Notes under the pieces: generated by a model
The model's input: the letters and a program-made list of their open reading frames with translations, nothing else
Databases searched by the model: none
What the model was told of the DNA's origin: nothing
Origin: Tritrichomonas musculus
Taxonomy: Eukaryota; Parabasalia; Tritrichomonadida; Tritrichomonadidae
Direction: 5' to 3'
DNA length: 64,000 bases
Assembly: GCA_039105265.1 (NCBI GenBank)
Contig: JAPFFF010000017.1
Location: 1,240,001 to 1,304,000, forward strand
Part shown: positions 8,572-18,289 of the stretch, in pieces
How positions within the stretch are numbered: position 1 is the stretch's first letter
Layout: each line of letters starts with the position of its first letter
Made by a program: the position numbers and the translations under genes

Positions 8572-11352
8572 TTATTTCATCGCATATTTTCGATAATATC
8601 TTGGTGATCTTTCAGCCTTTGGGATTCTGATTTTTGGGTTTAATGAAGGCTGATATCGTTGGGATTGAATCATTGGAGGAGGTTGACTTTCATTATAATT
8701 CTGATTAAGTCTCAATCTTGGAACATTTTGATTCTGCTTGCTTGCATCATTTTCATATTTGCGGTTTCTAACATGTGATGAGCTTTGTTGGTACATATAT
8801 GATGAAGGTTCAGTAATGTAAGATAGATCTAATGAATCAGTCTGAGGCTTCATGCACTGATCATTACTGCAACTGTTTCGGGTTTTCTTTCTTAATTCCA
8901 TATTTGTTTGTCTCAATTGTTGAGTAACGCATTTTCTGTAAGAAACAGCTAATCTCGCTTGTTCATTCTTTTCTTTACTTTGAGAAGCCTTTTCTTTATT
9001 TCTCCTGATCATTTCTCTACATTTTTCAATTTCTTCTTCTTTCATTTTCAAGTCTTCGTTGTAAACATCAATATATTTTTTAACATCTTCAACTGAATAT
9101 TCTGATGAAATTCGTTCTTTCTTCTCTTTGAGTCTCCTTGCAAGTTCATCACGAGTTTTCTTTAATGAATCAAGTTCTTGTATAGCATCTACAATTCGTT
9201 GATTCAAATTAATTGCATAAGCATGATTTAAACCCTCTTCGCCATCAATTGGTGTGGAATAAATCATTGTATAAGGTGAAATATGAATCTGATTCGAACT
9301 GAGATGGTAAAGATACATTTTTTTCTTCCTTTCAACGGCAATCAAATCTAAACAACGGTTCTTTTCTCTTATTAATTCATTAGCATGTCGAGCTTTTAAT
9401 TGAAGAATTTTCTGTTGTTCTTGTTGTTCTTGAAGTTGATCTTGGAGATTAAATATCTCATTCATTTTTTCGTTGAACATTTGTTCACTCTTGTGACGAT
9501 ATGCTTCAATTGATTCTTTTTCTGAGTTTAGTTGATCTTTCTTCCGATTTTTTAATTCATATTGATTCCATAGCATAATATAATTATTGTTCATGAGTCG
9601 ATATTCCAATTCTTGTTGCCTTAGATGTTTTTCTGTATCTTCAATAACGCATGATAAAGTTTTCTGCTCAGCCTTGAGTTTTTGAGTGGAGTTTTTAGAA
9701 CGCTCAATACCTTGTAAAGCTGTTATTCGCATTTTTTCTAGTGACTCTGAAGCAATGTTTGCTTCTTCTTTCTTTATTTTACTTGCTATTGTTTCTTCGG
9801 TGATTCTATCAACTTTATCCGTCATCATTTCTATAGCTGAAGTTAAGCTTTCATATTGTGATGTTAATTCATTATGTTGGCTAATAATATTTTCATATTG
9901 ACGTTTAAAGGAATTTTTTTCCTGGGTCAATTTTTGATTTAGCTCTGCTTGTTCTTCGATCCTTTGTTTCAATTCGTTATGAGCAGCAATTTTGTTCTCA
10001 TTCTCAATTGTATTATTAAGAATCTGGTCTTGCAAATTTGAAATTTTTTGATTAATATCGTTCATTTCTACTGTTCTATTCATAATATCAGATTCTAAAT
10101 TAGATAGCTTTTCTTGCATACTAGATATATTTTGCTTTTTTTGTGTTGTTTCGTATACAATATTACGTGTAACATTATTTATTTCACGTGCAGTTTGGAT
10201 TTCGTCTTGGAAATCTTTTTTCTGATTTGAGCAAAAGACTTTCTCATTTATTAAAACACGATTATTTGTTCTATTTTCGTTTGTTTGTCTTGTAACAGAT
10301 ATTTGAAGATTTAACAATTGAGTTCTTAATTTTGAATTTTTCTCGAGTAATTGATCTTTTTCCTGCTGATTCTGACGGCGTTGCTTAGTAAGATTATTAA
10401 ATTCAACTAAGTTAACTTCTGCTTCTTTTGAAATAGTTTGTAGTTCTTTGTTTAATTCAACGAATTTATCTGATTTTTTGTTTAGTTGGCTTTCTAAATA
10501 GTGTTTTTGCTCTAAATTAACTTGCAAAAGTTTCTTCTGCTCTCGAATTTCTTTAGGAAGTTTTGCCATTCTTGTCTTAATGCTATTTGTTTCTGTTTTA
10601 ACAGAATTGAATTGAAGATCTGAATCTTTAATACTCCTATTGAGCAACTCAATTCTTTCATTAAATTCATCAATAGAACCTTCATTTGAATCTTTCTCAT
10701 CTGATAAATTTTGAATTGAACTCTCAATCATGGCGATTTCGTTGTCAATATTTAATTTCTCTTTTTGAATATCTTTCCTTTGTCTTTCATAATTTTCAAT
10801 TTCGGATTCTATTTTAGAAAGTTCTGATTTCAGCCATTCATTCTCAGATTGGATTTCATCTAATAATTGAGTGGTGGTTTCAATTTGCTCCTGAACATTA
10901 GAAAAAGCTTGTTGACTTTCTTCAATTTGTTGTATGAATTCCTCTGATGGTTTGACCGCTTGTCTAATTTCATTATATTCATCACGTAATTTTTGAAATT
11001 CGGAAAGTTTTTCTTTGGCGCGTTCATTGTGCATCTTAAGTCTACGTTTTGCTTTTTCATATTCAGCTCTAAGAGATTCAATTGTATCACTTGTTTCCTT
11101 TGTATATTTTAATGTTTCGGAAATTTTGTTTGCATTTAATATAACAGTTGAATTCATTTCATGACAGAGACGCACAAGTTTCAAATTTCGTTCGTATGCT
11201 TCGTCAAATTTTGTAAACATACTATTATATGCTTCGAGATAAGGTGCAATTGGATTATCTGGCGTTATTTCAGAGTTCAACTGTTGGACTGTTTCTGCAA
11301 TATGCGAATGTAAGTCTGTATCTGCAATAAGTGTTGGGGTTGCTTTAGACAT
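8572..11352 (-). CDS. Long coiled-coil protein, CFAP58-like
   Basis: 926 residues from the ATG at 11352 (MSKATPTLIADTD). The frame runs 16 codons further upstream only to a TTG behind a stop. Nearly all of residues 30-800 is coiled coil; the last 110 are Asn/Gln/Tyr-rich and basic. Residues about 40-130 (YNSMFTKFDEAYERNLKL, LCHEMNSTVILNANKISETL) line up by eye with the N-terminal part of CFAP58/CCDC147, and the segment near 770-830 (YIDVYNEDLKMKEEEIEKC) with its C-terminal part. Length is close to CFAP58 (about 870). CFAP58 is an axonemal protein needed for flagellar motility, which would suit a flagellate. Coiled-coil bias makes such matches easy, so the family is moderate at best. It is divergent from nothing: the cyclin gene upstream is on the same strand. 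Confidence 0.7.
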   Translation of the reverse strand: MSKATPTLIADTDLHSHIAETVQQLNSEITPDNPIAPYLEAYNSMFTKFDEAYERNLKLVRLCHEMNSTVILNANKISETLKYTKETSDTIESLRAEYEKAKRRLKMHNERAKEKLSEFQKLRDEYNEIRQAVKPSEEFIQQIEESQQAFSNVQEQIETTTQLLDEIQSENEWLKSELSKIESEIENYERQRKDIQKEKLNIDNEIAMIESSIQNLSDEKDSNEGSIDEFNERIELLNRSIKDSDLQFNSVKTETNSIKTRMAKLPKEIREQKKLLQVNLEQKHYLESQLNKKSDKFVELNKELQTISKEAEVNLVEFNNLTKQRRQNQQEKDQLLEKNSKLRTQLLNLQISVTRQTNENRTNNRVLINEKVFCSNQKKDFQDEIQTAREINNVTRNIVYETTQKKQNISSMQEKLSNLESDIMNRTVEMNDINQKISNLQDQILNNTIENENKIAAHNELKQRIEEQAELNQKLTQEKNSFKRQYENIISQHNELTSQYESLTSAIEMMTDKVDRITEETIASKIKKEEANIASESLEKMRITALQGIERSKNSTQKLKAEQKTLSCVIEDTEKHLRQQELEYRLMNNNYIMLWNQYELKNRKKDQLNSEKESIEAYRHKSEQMFNEKMNEIFNLQDQLQEQQEQQKILQLKARHANELIREKNRCLDLIAVERKKKMYLYHLSSNQIHISPYTMIYSTPIDGEEGLNHAYAINLNQRIVDAIQELDSLKKTRDELARRLKEKKERISSEYSVEDVKKYIDVYNEDLKMKEEEIEKCREMIRRNKEKASQSKEKNEQARLAVSYRKCVTQQLRQTNMELRKKTRNSCSNDQCMKPQTDSLDLSYITEPSSYMYQQSSSHVRNRKYENDASKQNQNVPRLRLNQNYNESQPPPMIQSQRYQPSLNPKIRIPKAERSPRYYRKYAMK

Positions 11353-11593
11353 CTTACTCGAAGAAGTAACGTCTAAAACTTTTTGAATAATTTTTCTCAA
11401 AATAAAATTTCATTATGAAATTTTCATATGATAAATTGAATTTACATCCCTTAGTAAATAAAAAGTATGAAAGTAGCAAAACAGGTTATTTTTGGAAAAA
11501 GCATATGAATTTTGAAACTCAAGATGATATATCAAAAGAAATTGACCTTAGACATCCACAATAAGGCTAAAAATAATAGATAGTAAAAAAATG

Positions 11594-11612
11594 TAAAGTA
11601 ACGGTTACTTTA
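11594..11612. repeat. Near-perfect palindrome
   Basis: TAAAGTAAC, one central G, then GTTACTTTA: two 9-base arms with full complementarity. It lies between the cyclin stop (11668) and the coiled-coil start (11352), so it could be a protein-binding site in the promoter of the coiled-coil gene or part of the cyclin 3' end. Role not known. Confidence 0.45.
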
Positions 11613-11667
11613 TGGAATTAATAAACGGTGACATTTTTCATACAAAAAATTGAATAAAACATATTAC

Positions 11668-12660
11668 TTAAATAACAAAAACACTTGATGCATCGAACTC
11701 AAAGCTAGTATTTTCAAACATTTTGATTATAGGAGCGTTATCATTAAAATGACTCAAAGCAGCAGTCAGTTTTTTTCCGACATCGATCATTTTTGAAACA
11801 CATTCATACATCAATGGAATGTCTGTGCATTGCGACTCTAGAATCACTTTTTTTGCGCCATTAAAATCGCCTGTTCCCGCAAGTACAGTACTAACGACAG
11901 CTGCCGAAATCAACGAAGGATAATATTTCAAGAATTCTGATTTAATTGTTACTTTTTCCACGATGATGTTTGATATATAGTAAACGCGTTGGCTTATTTC
12001 TGTTCCGTATAATAATTTCTTCATAAATGCTTTAACTGTTGGGTAAGACAATTTAAACGAAAGTGCTACAATTATTTTGATTTCAGCTGCATTTAACATT
12101 TCAGTTGTGAAGTTTTCACCAGTAGTTTTGTTCAGTTGTTCAATATTTGGATACTTTACTAATTCAACCTTTGCAGCTATTCTGAAGCACGTAACAATCA
12201 CCAATTTCAGCTCGCTTTTTTGTATTTCTGTTGTTGACAAATAAATATTAAAATATGTAATTGCAGAATATGTTACATCGCTTGGATACATCCATTCTGT
12301 ATTCAGCCGAAATAACCACATTATGACTTGTTCCCTATCATCTAATGTTACTTCATGTTGAATTTGTTTTATTTTATCGATCGATACGTTAATACTCTTT
12401 TCTTCCAAAAGAAGTTGATCAAATATTTTTCGCGAAAATTCATACGGATCATTCACTGATGAATCACTTTCCTCTTCTTCAGTGCAATCACTATTGTAAC
12501 TTATATCTGGATCACTGTATTCTTGTTCATTATCACAATCATTATTATTGTACTTGCAATCTTCCTGATATAAATTTATTTGAGTTGATTGTACTTCATT
12601 GTCCATCATCTTTATGCATCCTGTATTTTCGTATTGTGTATTATTTTCATTCGTATTCAT
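11668..12660 (-). CDS. Cyclin
   Basis: 330 residues. Residues 1-75 are acidic and Asn-rich. A cyclin box covers about 75-205, with LDDREQVIMWLFRL at 107-119 in the place of the classic MRxxLxDWL helix, followed by ITYFNIYLS and LKLVIVTCFRIAAKVE (helix 3, with the conserved K164). A second helical repeat at 206-305 has LSYPTVKAFMKKLL and YYPSLISAAVVSTVLAG, like cyclin C domains of A/B-type mitotic cyclins. No destruction box (RxxL near the N-terminus) is evident in the first 70 residues. It would bind and activate a CDK; whether that is the CDK1-like kinase at 61 kb cannot be told. The D-to-M change in the first helix is unusual. Confidence 0.85.
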   Translation of the reverse strand: MNTNENNTQYENTGCIKMMDNEVQSTQINLYQEDCKYNNNDCDNEQEYSDPDISYNSDCTEEEESDSSVNDPYEFSRKIFDQLLLEEKSINVSIDKIKQIQHEVTLDDREQVIMWLFRLNTEWMYPSDVTYSAITYFNIYLSTTEIQKSELKLVIVTCFRIAAKVELVKYPNIEQLNKTTGENFTTEMLNAAEIKIIVALSFKLSYPTVKAFMKKLLYGTEISQRVYYISNIIVEKVTIKSEFLKYYPSLISAAVVSTVLAGTGDFNGAKKVILESQCTDIPLMYECVSKMIDVGKKLTAALSHFNDNAPIIKMFENTSFEFDASSVFVI

Positions 12661-13103
12661 TTGATAAAAATAACAATTTTAAACCGATATAAAATTTTAA
12701 CATCATTTTTTTTTAAATCCATTCAACGGTTTTCCAAGAATCATTAAAAAGTATGTTATTTTTCAATATTACCGTACTTTTTCATTATTCAGTATTTATT
12801 GATTCTGATTCACCAGAATGTAAAAAAGTAATTCGTGAGTAAAATGATCTAACAAACAAATAAGATTTATTAATATAATAGACAGTCATATATATATAAC
12901 ATAAGAGGTATAAAATTAATATGAATTTGGCATCTTATATGTAAAAAATTTTCTGAATTCGTAATATCAAGTTTGTGCATAAAAGTAACATTAACTCAAT
13001 TAAATCAAAATGAACACTATTTTGATTTTGGAGATCAATTGTGCATGAGATATGTAAGATAATCAAGAACATAATATAGCTAAAAAGATAATTTCTTTGA
13101 TTT
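12661..13103. other. AT-rich gap between cyclin and kinase genes
   Basis: Holds the cyclin promoter side and the 3' flank of the DYRK-type gene, both on the minus strand. I see no other structure. Confidence 0.4.
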
Positions 13104-14096
13104 CTAACAAAAAGAGAAGAAATTATGATCTATAATTGAGCTAAACGAAATTCTCTTTTCTGGCTCATAGCGTAAGCATTGCTCGATAAGATTAAGAAGC
13201 GAGTCTCGAATTTTCACTTGATTTGTAGGTTTTGATAAAATAATATCACTTAAACTAGTGTTCTTGAAATGGCTTGGATCAAAAAATTTATCATAAAAGA
13301 CTACTTTGTTGTTTTTAAAAAAATTTTGTGAGCATGTTGAATCTCTAATCATTCGTATAGGAAATTTGCCTAATCTAACTTCCATTAATTGCAGCATGTG
13401 TAATTTATTATGCCCAGCAAAAATTGGTAGTCCCATATAAAGTTCAAATGCTATGCATCCGAAAGACCAAACATCAACGGTGCTTTTTTTTTGAAGTTCA
13501 AGAATTACTTCAGGAGCTCGATAATATCGCGATTGAATATAAAGATCAAAGTTGTCCTCCAGAGTCTCAGAAGAACCAAAATCTATAATTCTAGCATGAT
13601 TATTTGATGTGAGTACTATGTTTTCAGGTTTTAAATCGCAATGAGTAACTTTAATTTCATGTAAAGCTTTCATTCCAGATGCCACATCACGCAAAATTAT
13701 TTGTACTTGTTCAAGAGAGAAGCCACAATATCCCCATCCTTTCAACTGTTGAAAAGCATTTATTACATAAAGTTCAAGGATGAGTACGCGTGCATGTTGT
13801 TCTTCAATTAAAAAGTTATCAATAAGTTCGCCAAAAAATTGCTTTTCACTCTGTTGAATATGTTGATCAATATATTCGTACATATTAATTTCATGAAGTA
13901 GCTGATCATCTTTCGGATTCTTACAATCTTTAGGTATGTAACCTATTTTAAAAGCAACTTTTTTGTTTGTTTCTATTTCAATAGCTTGATAAACATGACC
14001 AGAAACGCCATACCCTAATTTCCTTCTAATCGAATAGTGAGCACCAGTTGGTGATTCATAAATCGTGCCTTCAGGAATATTAGAAAATCTATCCAT
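13104..14096 (-). CDS. DYRK/HIPK-type dual-specificity protein kinase
   Basis: 330 residues, all kinase domain. Glycine loop GYGVSG at 28-33, lysine in VAFK at 50, the DYRK-group catalytic sequence HCDLKPENI from 152 (D154), DFG at 172-174, and the activation loop YIQSRYYRAPEVIL from 186, where the second Tyr of YxQSRYY is the autophosphorylated residue in DYRK kinases. WSFGCIAFELYMG and PEKRISFSSIIDHNFF complete the C-lobe. The usual N-terminal DH box and a long tail are missing, so this is a minimal form. DYRK kinases self-activate during translation and then act on Ser/Thr substrates. Start ATG is at 14096. Confidence 0.88.
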   Translation of the reverse strand: MDRFSNIPEGTIYESPTGAHYSIRRKLGYGVSGHVYQAIEIETNKKVAFKIGYIPKDCKNPKDDQLLHEINMYEYIDQHIQQSEKQFFGELIDNFLIEEQHARVLILELYVINAFQQLKGWGYCGFSLEQVQIILRDVASGMKALHEIKVTHCDLKPENIVLTSNNHARIIDFGSSETLEDNFDLYIQSRYYRAPEVILELQKKSTVDVWSFGCIAFELYMGLPIFAGHNKLHMLQLMEVRLGKFPIRMIRDSTCSQNFFKNNKVVFYDKFFDPSHFKNTSLSDIILSKPTNQVKIRDSLLNLIEQCLRYEPEKRISFSSIIDHNFFSFC

Positions 14097-14159
14097 AAAA
14101 ATTATTGAAAAATTTTTGAATTGGGAGGATAAAAGGTCATATTTTAAATGAAAGTCATC

Positions 14160-14490
14160 GATAAGCTTGTTATTTTCCGATTCTCGAGATTGATAATTGA
14201 TTTACTTTCTGATATCGATAAATAAATATACACTGATACAGGAGATCGATTTCAGAGATCGAGAATTATATTTCAAGGCTTTTGACATCAAAAATTTCAA
14301 TTAGACTTTTTGATAAATTTATTCATATTGGCATTTGTAATAAAGTTTCAAATATCTCATTAAAAAGCATTTATTTTGAATTTTAAAATTAATATAAATA
14401 CAATTAAATTATATTATCTATTTTTTAATATTTTAAAAACAGAAATACCAATAATAAAAAAAGATAAATCTGTTTGAGATTTGGGCAATT
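14160..14490. repeat. Dispersed copy of the foldback-element end
   Basis: Begins TAAGCTTGTTATTTTCCGAT and runs for about 320 bases parallel to the complement of 8105-8413. Shared parts include the repeated ATCGAT/GAGATCGA motifs, CTTTTTGATAAAT, TACCAAT(A/T)ATAAAAAAAG and GATAAATCTGT. The opposite end and the AAGGACGACC core are absent, so it is a truncated copy. It starts 60 bases upstream of the DYRK-type start codon and so lies in that gene's promoter side. Confidence 0.7.
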
Positions 14491-15000
14491 GATGTAAAGT
14501 TATTAATTTTAAAATTCAAAATAATATTCAAAAAGCCAAGACTCTCTCAATTCAAGGGACAATTTATATTCATAAAAAGTTCGTATATCCGATCAGGAAC
14601 AATCAACTTTAAGGTCAAATTAAGGATTGGGTTTTTTATAGACCCGATTCCATAGTCGAAAGTTTACAATTAATTTCATATCTGATTTCATGATAATTGA
14701 AGTAGTGATAAATTTGACACGATTTTTGCACTTTGTGCAAAACACGGGGCAAATATACCAACACTGACACCCTACTCGTGAAGACAGGTATGGGGCCCCA
14801 GCCGTTAAGGTTTTCTATCAACCGCTATCACTGGGATCACTCCGTGAGGTCGCCTACAGAAATAGGTCCCATCTCGTCTATAGAACATTGCTATCCTCTC
14901 AGTAAAAAAGATATAGAAAAAGCTTTTAATTAAGTGGTTTACTTAAAACCTAATCTTGAGAGTTTTTCTTAAATATGCTCTCAATAAATGTCACTTTTTA
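14491..15000. other. Unexplained block with a locally GC-rich part
   Basis: Starts AT-rich, then 14744-14900 is far richer in G and C than anything nearby and keeps a 66-codon frame open on the plus strand (14733-14933, MCKTRGKYTNTDTLLV...). A perfect 8-base hairpin, TTTTGCAC-TTT-GTGCAAAA, sits at its left border (14725-14743). I do not recognise the peptide. It may be the end of an inserted element or the left border of the possible virus-like fossil that follows. Confidence 0.35.
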
Positions 15001-15244
15001 TTGTTTCCAATCAGGATCTTTTTGAATGTCATCTTTTGACCCTTCTTCATTTTGAACTTCTTTTTGTGGTTTGTATCCTCCAAGAACATCGGGATAAGTC
15101 CATTCAAATACGTGGATCCTTTAGTACATAAGGGAATTTTCCGGTCATTTTTCGTTGCTCCTCCTCATATTTTTGAGCGTCAATTTTAAGTTCTTCATAT
15201 TCGACTCGATCTGGGACAGTTCTTTCTAGATTGAGGTTAACTTT

Positions 15245-15448
15245 TCAATTTTTTGTGTCTAAAACGAGTGAATAATTGTGGTTTTGGCATCGGTTCTTGA
15301 GTGTTAGGAACATATAGTAATCTGACATTGCTTCAGTAATTTGATCTGATTCGATAGGATTATAGTAATAGTTTTTGATCGGTATGTCTTTTTGCTTTTT
15401 TTGTTCTTCTTCTTCTCTTTTTTTGGGTGACCGGCATCTACAAGACAT
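15245..15448 (-). pseudogene. Remnant of a small basic gene in the possible virus-like fossil
   Basis: A 67-residue frame starts MSCRCRSPKKREEEEQKKQ. Protein-like sequence continues beyond it towards 15001, so it is the first part of a larger, broken gene. It is divergent from the plus-strand pair with 124 bases between. No family recognised. Confidence 0.35.
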
Positions 15449-15572
15449 GATAAAAAATGACGTGAGCTCAAAAAAAAAGATTCTAAGTGAGGGATCTAAC
15501 AGATTTCGGAGGCGGTGGCCGTTTACCAAAAATCTAATTTTTTCGCGTGAGGCCACCACATCATTTTTGAGC

Positions 15573-15920
15573 ATGTACTGCAGCGACAACAACACCCAGC
15601 AAAGGCAAGACTCTGACGAAACAGCGCCAGACTATCTCTTACTCTTGGATACAGAAGAGAACATAGAATATTTTAACGCAATAAAAGATGCTGATGATGA
15701 AAATGAAGCATTTAAGTCTTACGAGAAAATATCTCCATATGTAAATAATCAATTAAGAGCTGAATTCAAAGCAAAAAATATCAAAACGCCAGCAGAAAAA
15801 CTCTATTGGCTAAACTCTAAAAGATTGTCGGGAAAATTATCAGATATACAAAAAAGCATGATAATGTCAACAAGTTGGGTGGAATACAAATTAAAGAGAA
15901 TACAGCGAAAAGAAGTATGA
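15573..15920 (+). CDS. Unknown protein of the possible virus-like fossil
   Basis: 115 residues from the ATG at 15573 (MYCSDNNTQQRQDSDETA). Acidic N-terminus, then predicted helices (NIEYFNAIKDADDENEAF, SYEKISPYVNNQL) and a basic tail ending KRIQRKEV. The stop TGA overlaps the next start as ATGA. The frame looks whole. I do not recognise a family; codon use and base composition are a little richer in GC than in the flanking DNA. Confidence 0.45.
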   Translation: MYCSDNNTQQRQDSDETAPDYLLLLDTEENIEYFNAIKDADDENEAFKSYEKISPYVNNQLRAEFKAKNIKTPAEKLYWLNSKRLSGKLSDIQKSMIMSTSWVEYKLKRIQRKEV

Positions 15921-16651
15921 AATTTACAATTAATGATCTAGCATATACTTGTGATATAGATGCTTTACATAAAAAGATAGATACATTGCATGAACAAACT
16001 GAAGCTAATACTGTTTCATTAACTTCTGCATTAAATGAGTTTCCTACTATTGATGAAGTAAATACTGCATTAGATACAGTTAATAGTGATTGCGATTCCA
16101 AATATGCTTTGAAAAGTGATTTAAATACTTATATTAAATCTCAACAAGATTTAACTATATTAGTAGGTGAACATGTTGCTAGTATCGTAACAATAAATAG
16201 TAAAATATCAAATTTAGAGAGAGAGAATACAACATTAAAAACAAAAATTGCAGAATTAGAAGCAAGAATTTATGCATTAGAACCACATGGGCCATCTTTG
16301 CCTGATTTCTATCAAGGGTTTACATATCATGAAGTTGGTGAAAATGATTTTATAGATATTATTGATAGAGGAGGGGGTGTCCTTTATTTCGATATATGTT
16401 TTGTTACGTATAATGATGATACTGAATATGTTGGAGTATTTAATGATAATAATGATGTCAAACACTATGTCAGATCCAAATGGGATATAGAGACTGAGGA
16501 ATGCTTTTATTATATTGATGAATTAAATGGAAATACAGAACCATTAACTCAAGATTCAAATGGTTATTGTAAAGTTCCAGATGAACTAAAGGATTCATTT
16601 GGTTCAAATTATACACGTACAACATATCTTGAAGTTTATTCAAAACCATAA
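15917..16651 (+). CDS. Coiled-coil fibre-like protein of the possible virus-like fossil
   Basis: 244 residues from the ATG at 15917, which overlaps the previous stop. Residues 1-110 are helical with Asp/Ser/Thr repeats, 95-130 form a coiled coil (ISNLERENTTLKTKIAELEARI), and from about 135 a compact beta-rich, aromatic and acidic domain follows (FYQGFTYHEVGENDFIDI, GGGVLYFDICFVTY). A coiled stalk followed by a beta head is the plan of many attachment fibres, but this is analogy only. The frame looks whole. No signal peptide. Confidence 0.5.
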   Translation: MKFTINDLAYTCDIDALHKKIDTLHEQTEANTVSLTSALNEFPTIDEVNTALDTVNSDCDSKYALKSDLNTYIKSQQDLTILVGEHVASIVTINSKISNLERENTTLKTKIAELEARIYALEPHGPSLPDFYQGFTYHEVGENDFIDIIDRGGGVLYFDICFVTYNDDTEYVGVFNDNNDVKHYVRSKWDIETEECFYYIDELNGNTEPLTQDSNGYCKVPDELKDSFGSNYTRTTYLEVYSKP

Positions 16652-16817
16652 ATGTTAGCTAATTCGGTACATTTCAATCTTAATAAAGTTTCATTTATTA
16701 TTTTTCATTTATTATTTTTCGTAGTCTTTTTATAAGCAGTGAAATCCACTTTTTATATGCTGACACTTTTTTTTAACAAATATGCACTTTTATTGTGATG
16801 TGACAAAATATAAGGGG

Positions 16818-16839
16818 TTCAGGGGTGAGAACCCCTGAA
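16818..16839. repeat. Perfect hairpin with GAGA tetraloop
   Basis: TTCAGGGGT at 16818-16826 and ACCCCTGAA at 16831-16839 pair over nine bases around GAGA, a GNRA-type loop. It opens a GC-rich stretch (16811-16920, with AGCGCGAGCGAAAGCG) between the fibre-like gene and the transposase relic. Confidence 0.6.
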
Positions 16840-16959
16840 GTAGCGCGAGCGAAAGCGAATCGTAGATGAGCTTGTAGCGAAGCGGTGTAGGCAGGGTGAA
16901 AGTAGAGAGCACCGCCTATACTATACTACTAAAACAATATATTCAAATGGTGATATTGC

Positions 16960-18228
16960 TATTTCTGTTTATGTATATTTGGTTTAATATTTTTAAAAAA
17001 TACAAATCTGAACAAGGAAGTTTGATTCCAAACATGGAACTAATAAGTTTTGACTCGCCACATTTACATTCATTAGTTTTAGAATTGGTGGAATATTTTG
17101 GATCACTGATCTCATTACTTGAAAATGTTGGTTGAAATGCTGGATCATCTCCAGAAGAGATATATTCTGCTAAATCGGAAATCTCTTCATATTCATATTC
17201 AGAACTTAATTCAAGACCTTGAATTTCCTAAGCTTCTTCAAATACTTTGTTATTGATATCATTCCAGATTGATTTCATTGTATTATGAATTAACTCATAT
17301 CTGCTCGTATCATCTGGAATGGTATGTGTTTGTTGTATTTTCCTCAATTTTTCTTTAACAACTCCGAACACTCGTATATCTAAGGGTTGATATGTCCCAG
17401 TCCAACAAGTTGGGACATATATCAACTCAATTTTGAGACTTTTCGTGTATTGTTTCACTTCCTCTGTAATATGGCTCTTGTATCCACTCCAAATACTTCA
17501 TTATCACAATGGAGTCAGCCCAAACACTGATCGAATGAGCAATGAGCTCATCATTACTTTTGTCAACATTGTATTTTTTTTTTTTTCTGTTCTTTCAGAT
17601 TTACCTTCAGCCACAATAGCTAAAGGTATTATATCAACATTTGCTAATTGTGTTGTTGCTATAAAAGTTCCTTCTATATTACTGTAACCTTTACCTCGGT
17701 TAACTTCAATAGCTTCTTTGTTTTTTTCTCCTACTACTTTTTTCTCCAAGTTGTAAGCATGAATAGACGTGTCATCCATGTTGATAACATATTTTGAAGT
17801 ATATTTGAGAATTGTCTTTGAAACTTTCTTATGTATTTATTAACCGAGCCTCTTCTACTGTTATGAGGTTTTATCATAATTAAATTATGTCTATTCAAGA
17901 ACCTTCAGACCCATGAGAAGCTTGCCGTAAATTCTTTAGCACCGATAGAATTAAGTAGTTTTTGAGGTTCATCATTGGCTTCATCTAATAGCTCTTGAAC
18001 TTTTTGATTAAAATTATCGATAATAATATTGCTTTGTTCATCAAAAGGCCATCTTTTTTGATTTAATTCTTTAACTATTAGATATTTTGTAGCAATGGCA
18101 ATTAGAGAGTAATAGTACAGCATAGCTAACTTTGAAACATAGGCTATCGTAACCACTTCTTTGCTTTTTAATTTAGTTAATATATTATTCACAATTTCGT
18201 CTTCTTGATAATCAGTAAATGCCGACAA
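16960..18228 (-). pseudogene. Broken pogo/Tc5-like DDE transposase
   Basis: A DNA-transposon relic read in pieces on the minus strand. The N-terminal part (18228-17905) ends in a CENP-B/Tc5-type helix-turn-helix (FTASFSWV, then RFLNRHNLIMIKPHNSRRG in another frame). The DDE part starts with YVINMDDTSIHAY at about 17790, the first catalytic Asp, and continues through VNRGKGYSNIEGTFIATTQL and VDIIPLAIVAEGKSE. The segment near 17515 reads SVWADSIVIMKYLEWI in a shifted frame. The end has IELIYVPTCWTGTYQPLDIRVFG at 17440-17350, the conserved QPLD block before the third acidic residue. An in-frame stop near 17226 precedes an acidic, Cys-containing tail. No ATG is present at the N-terminus. At least four breaks; not active. 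I could not find its terminal repeats. Confidence 0.75.
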
Positions 18229-18289
18229 AAAAACTTATTAAAGTTATATGAAAATATATGTTTCTGATGTGAAACAATGATCTCACTTT

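Larger units (their letters stand above)
15001..16890. mobile_element. Possible virus-like (Maverick/Polinton-like) fossil block
   Basis: A compact, two-way coded block unlike the host genes around it: a minus-strand gene from 15448 downwards that is broken in about two places, and opposite it two plus-strand frames that look whole and overlap by ATGA, the close packing typical of virus-like elements. It ends in a GC-rich tail with a perfect hairpin. Maverick elements are abundant in trichomonads, hence the name. However, no polymerase, integrase, ATPase, protease or capsid gene is present here, so the family is a guess and the block is at best a small remnant. Fairly young, judging by the intact frames. 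Confidence 0.35.

Noticed and set aside
16896-17135. 79-codon plus-strand frame with a hydrophobic start
   Set aside because: Antisense to the acidic tail of the transposase relic.
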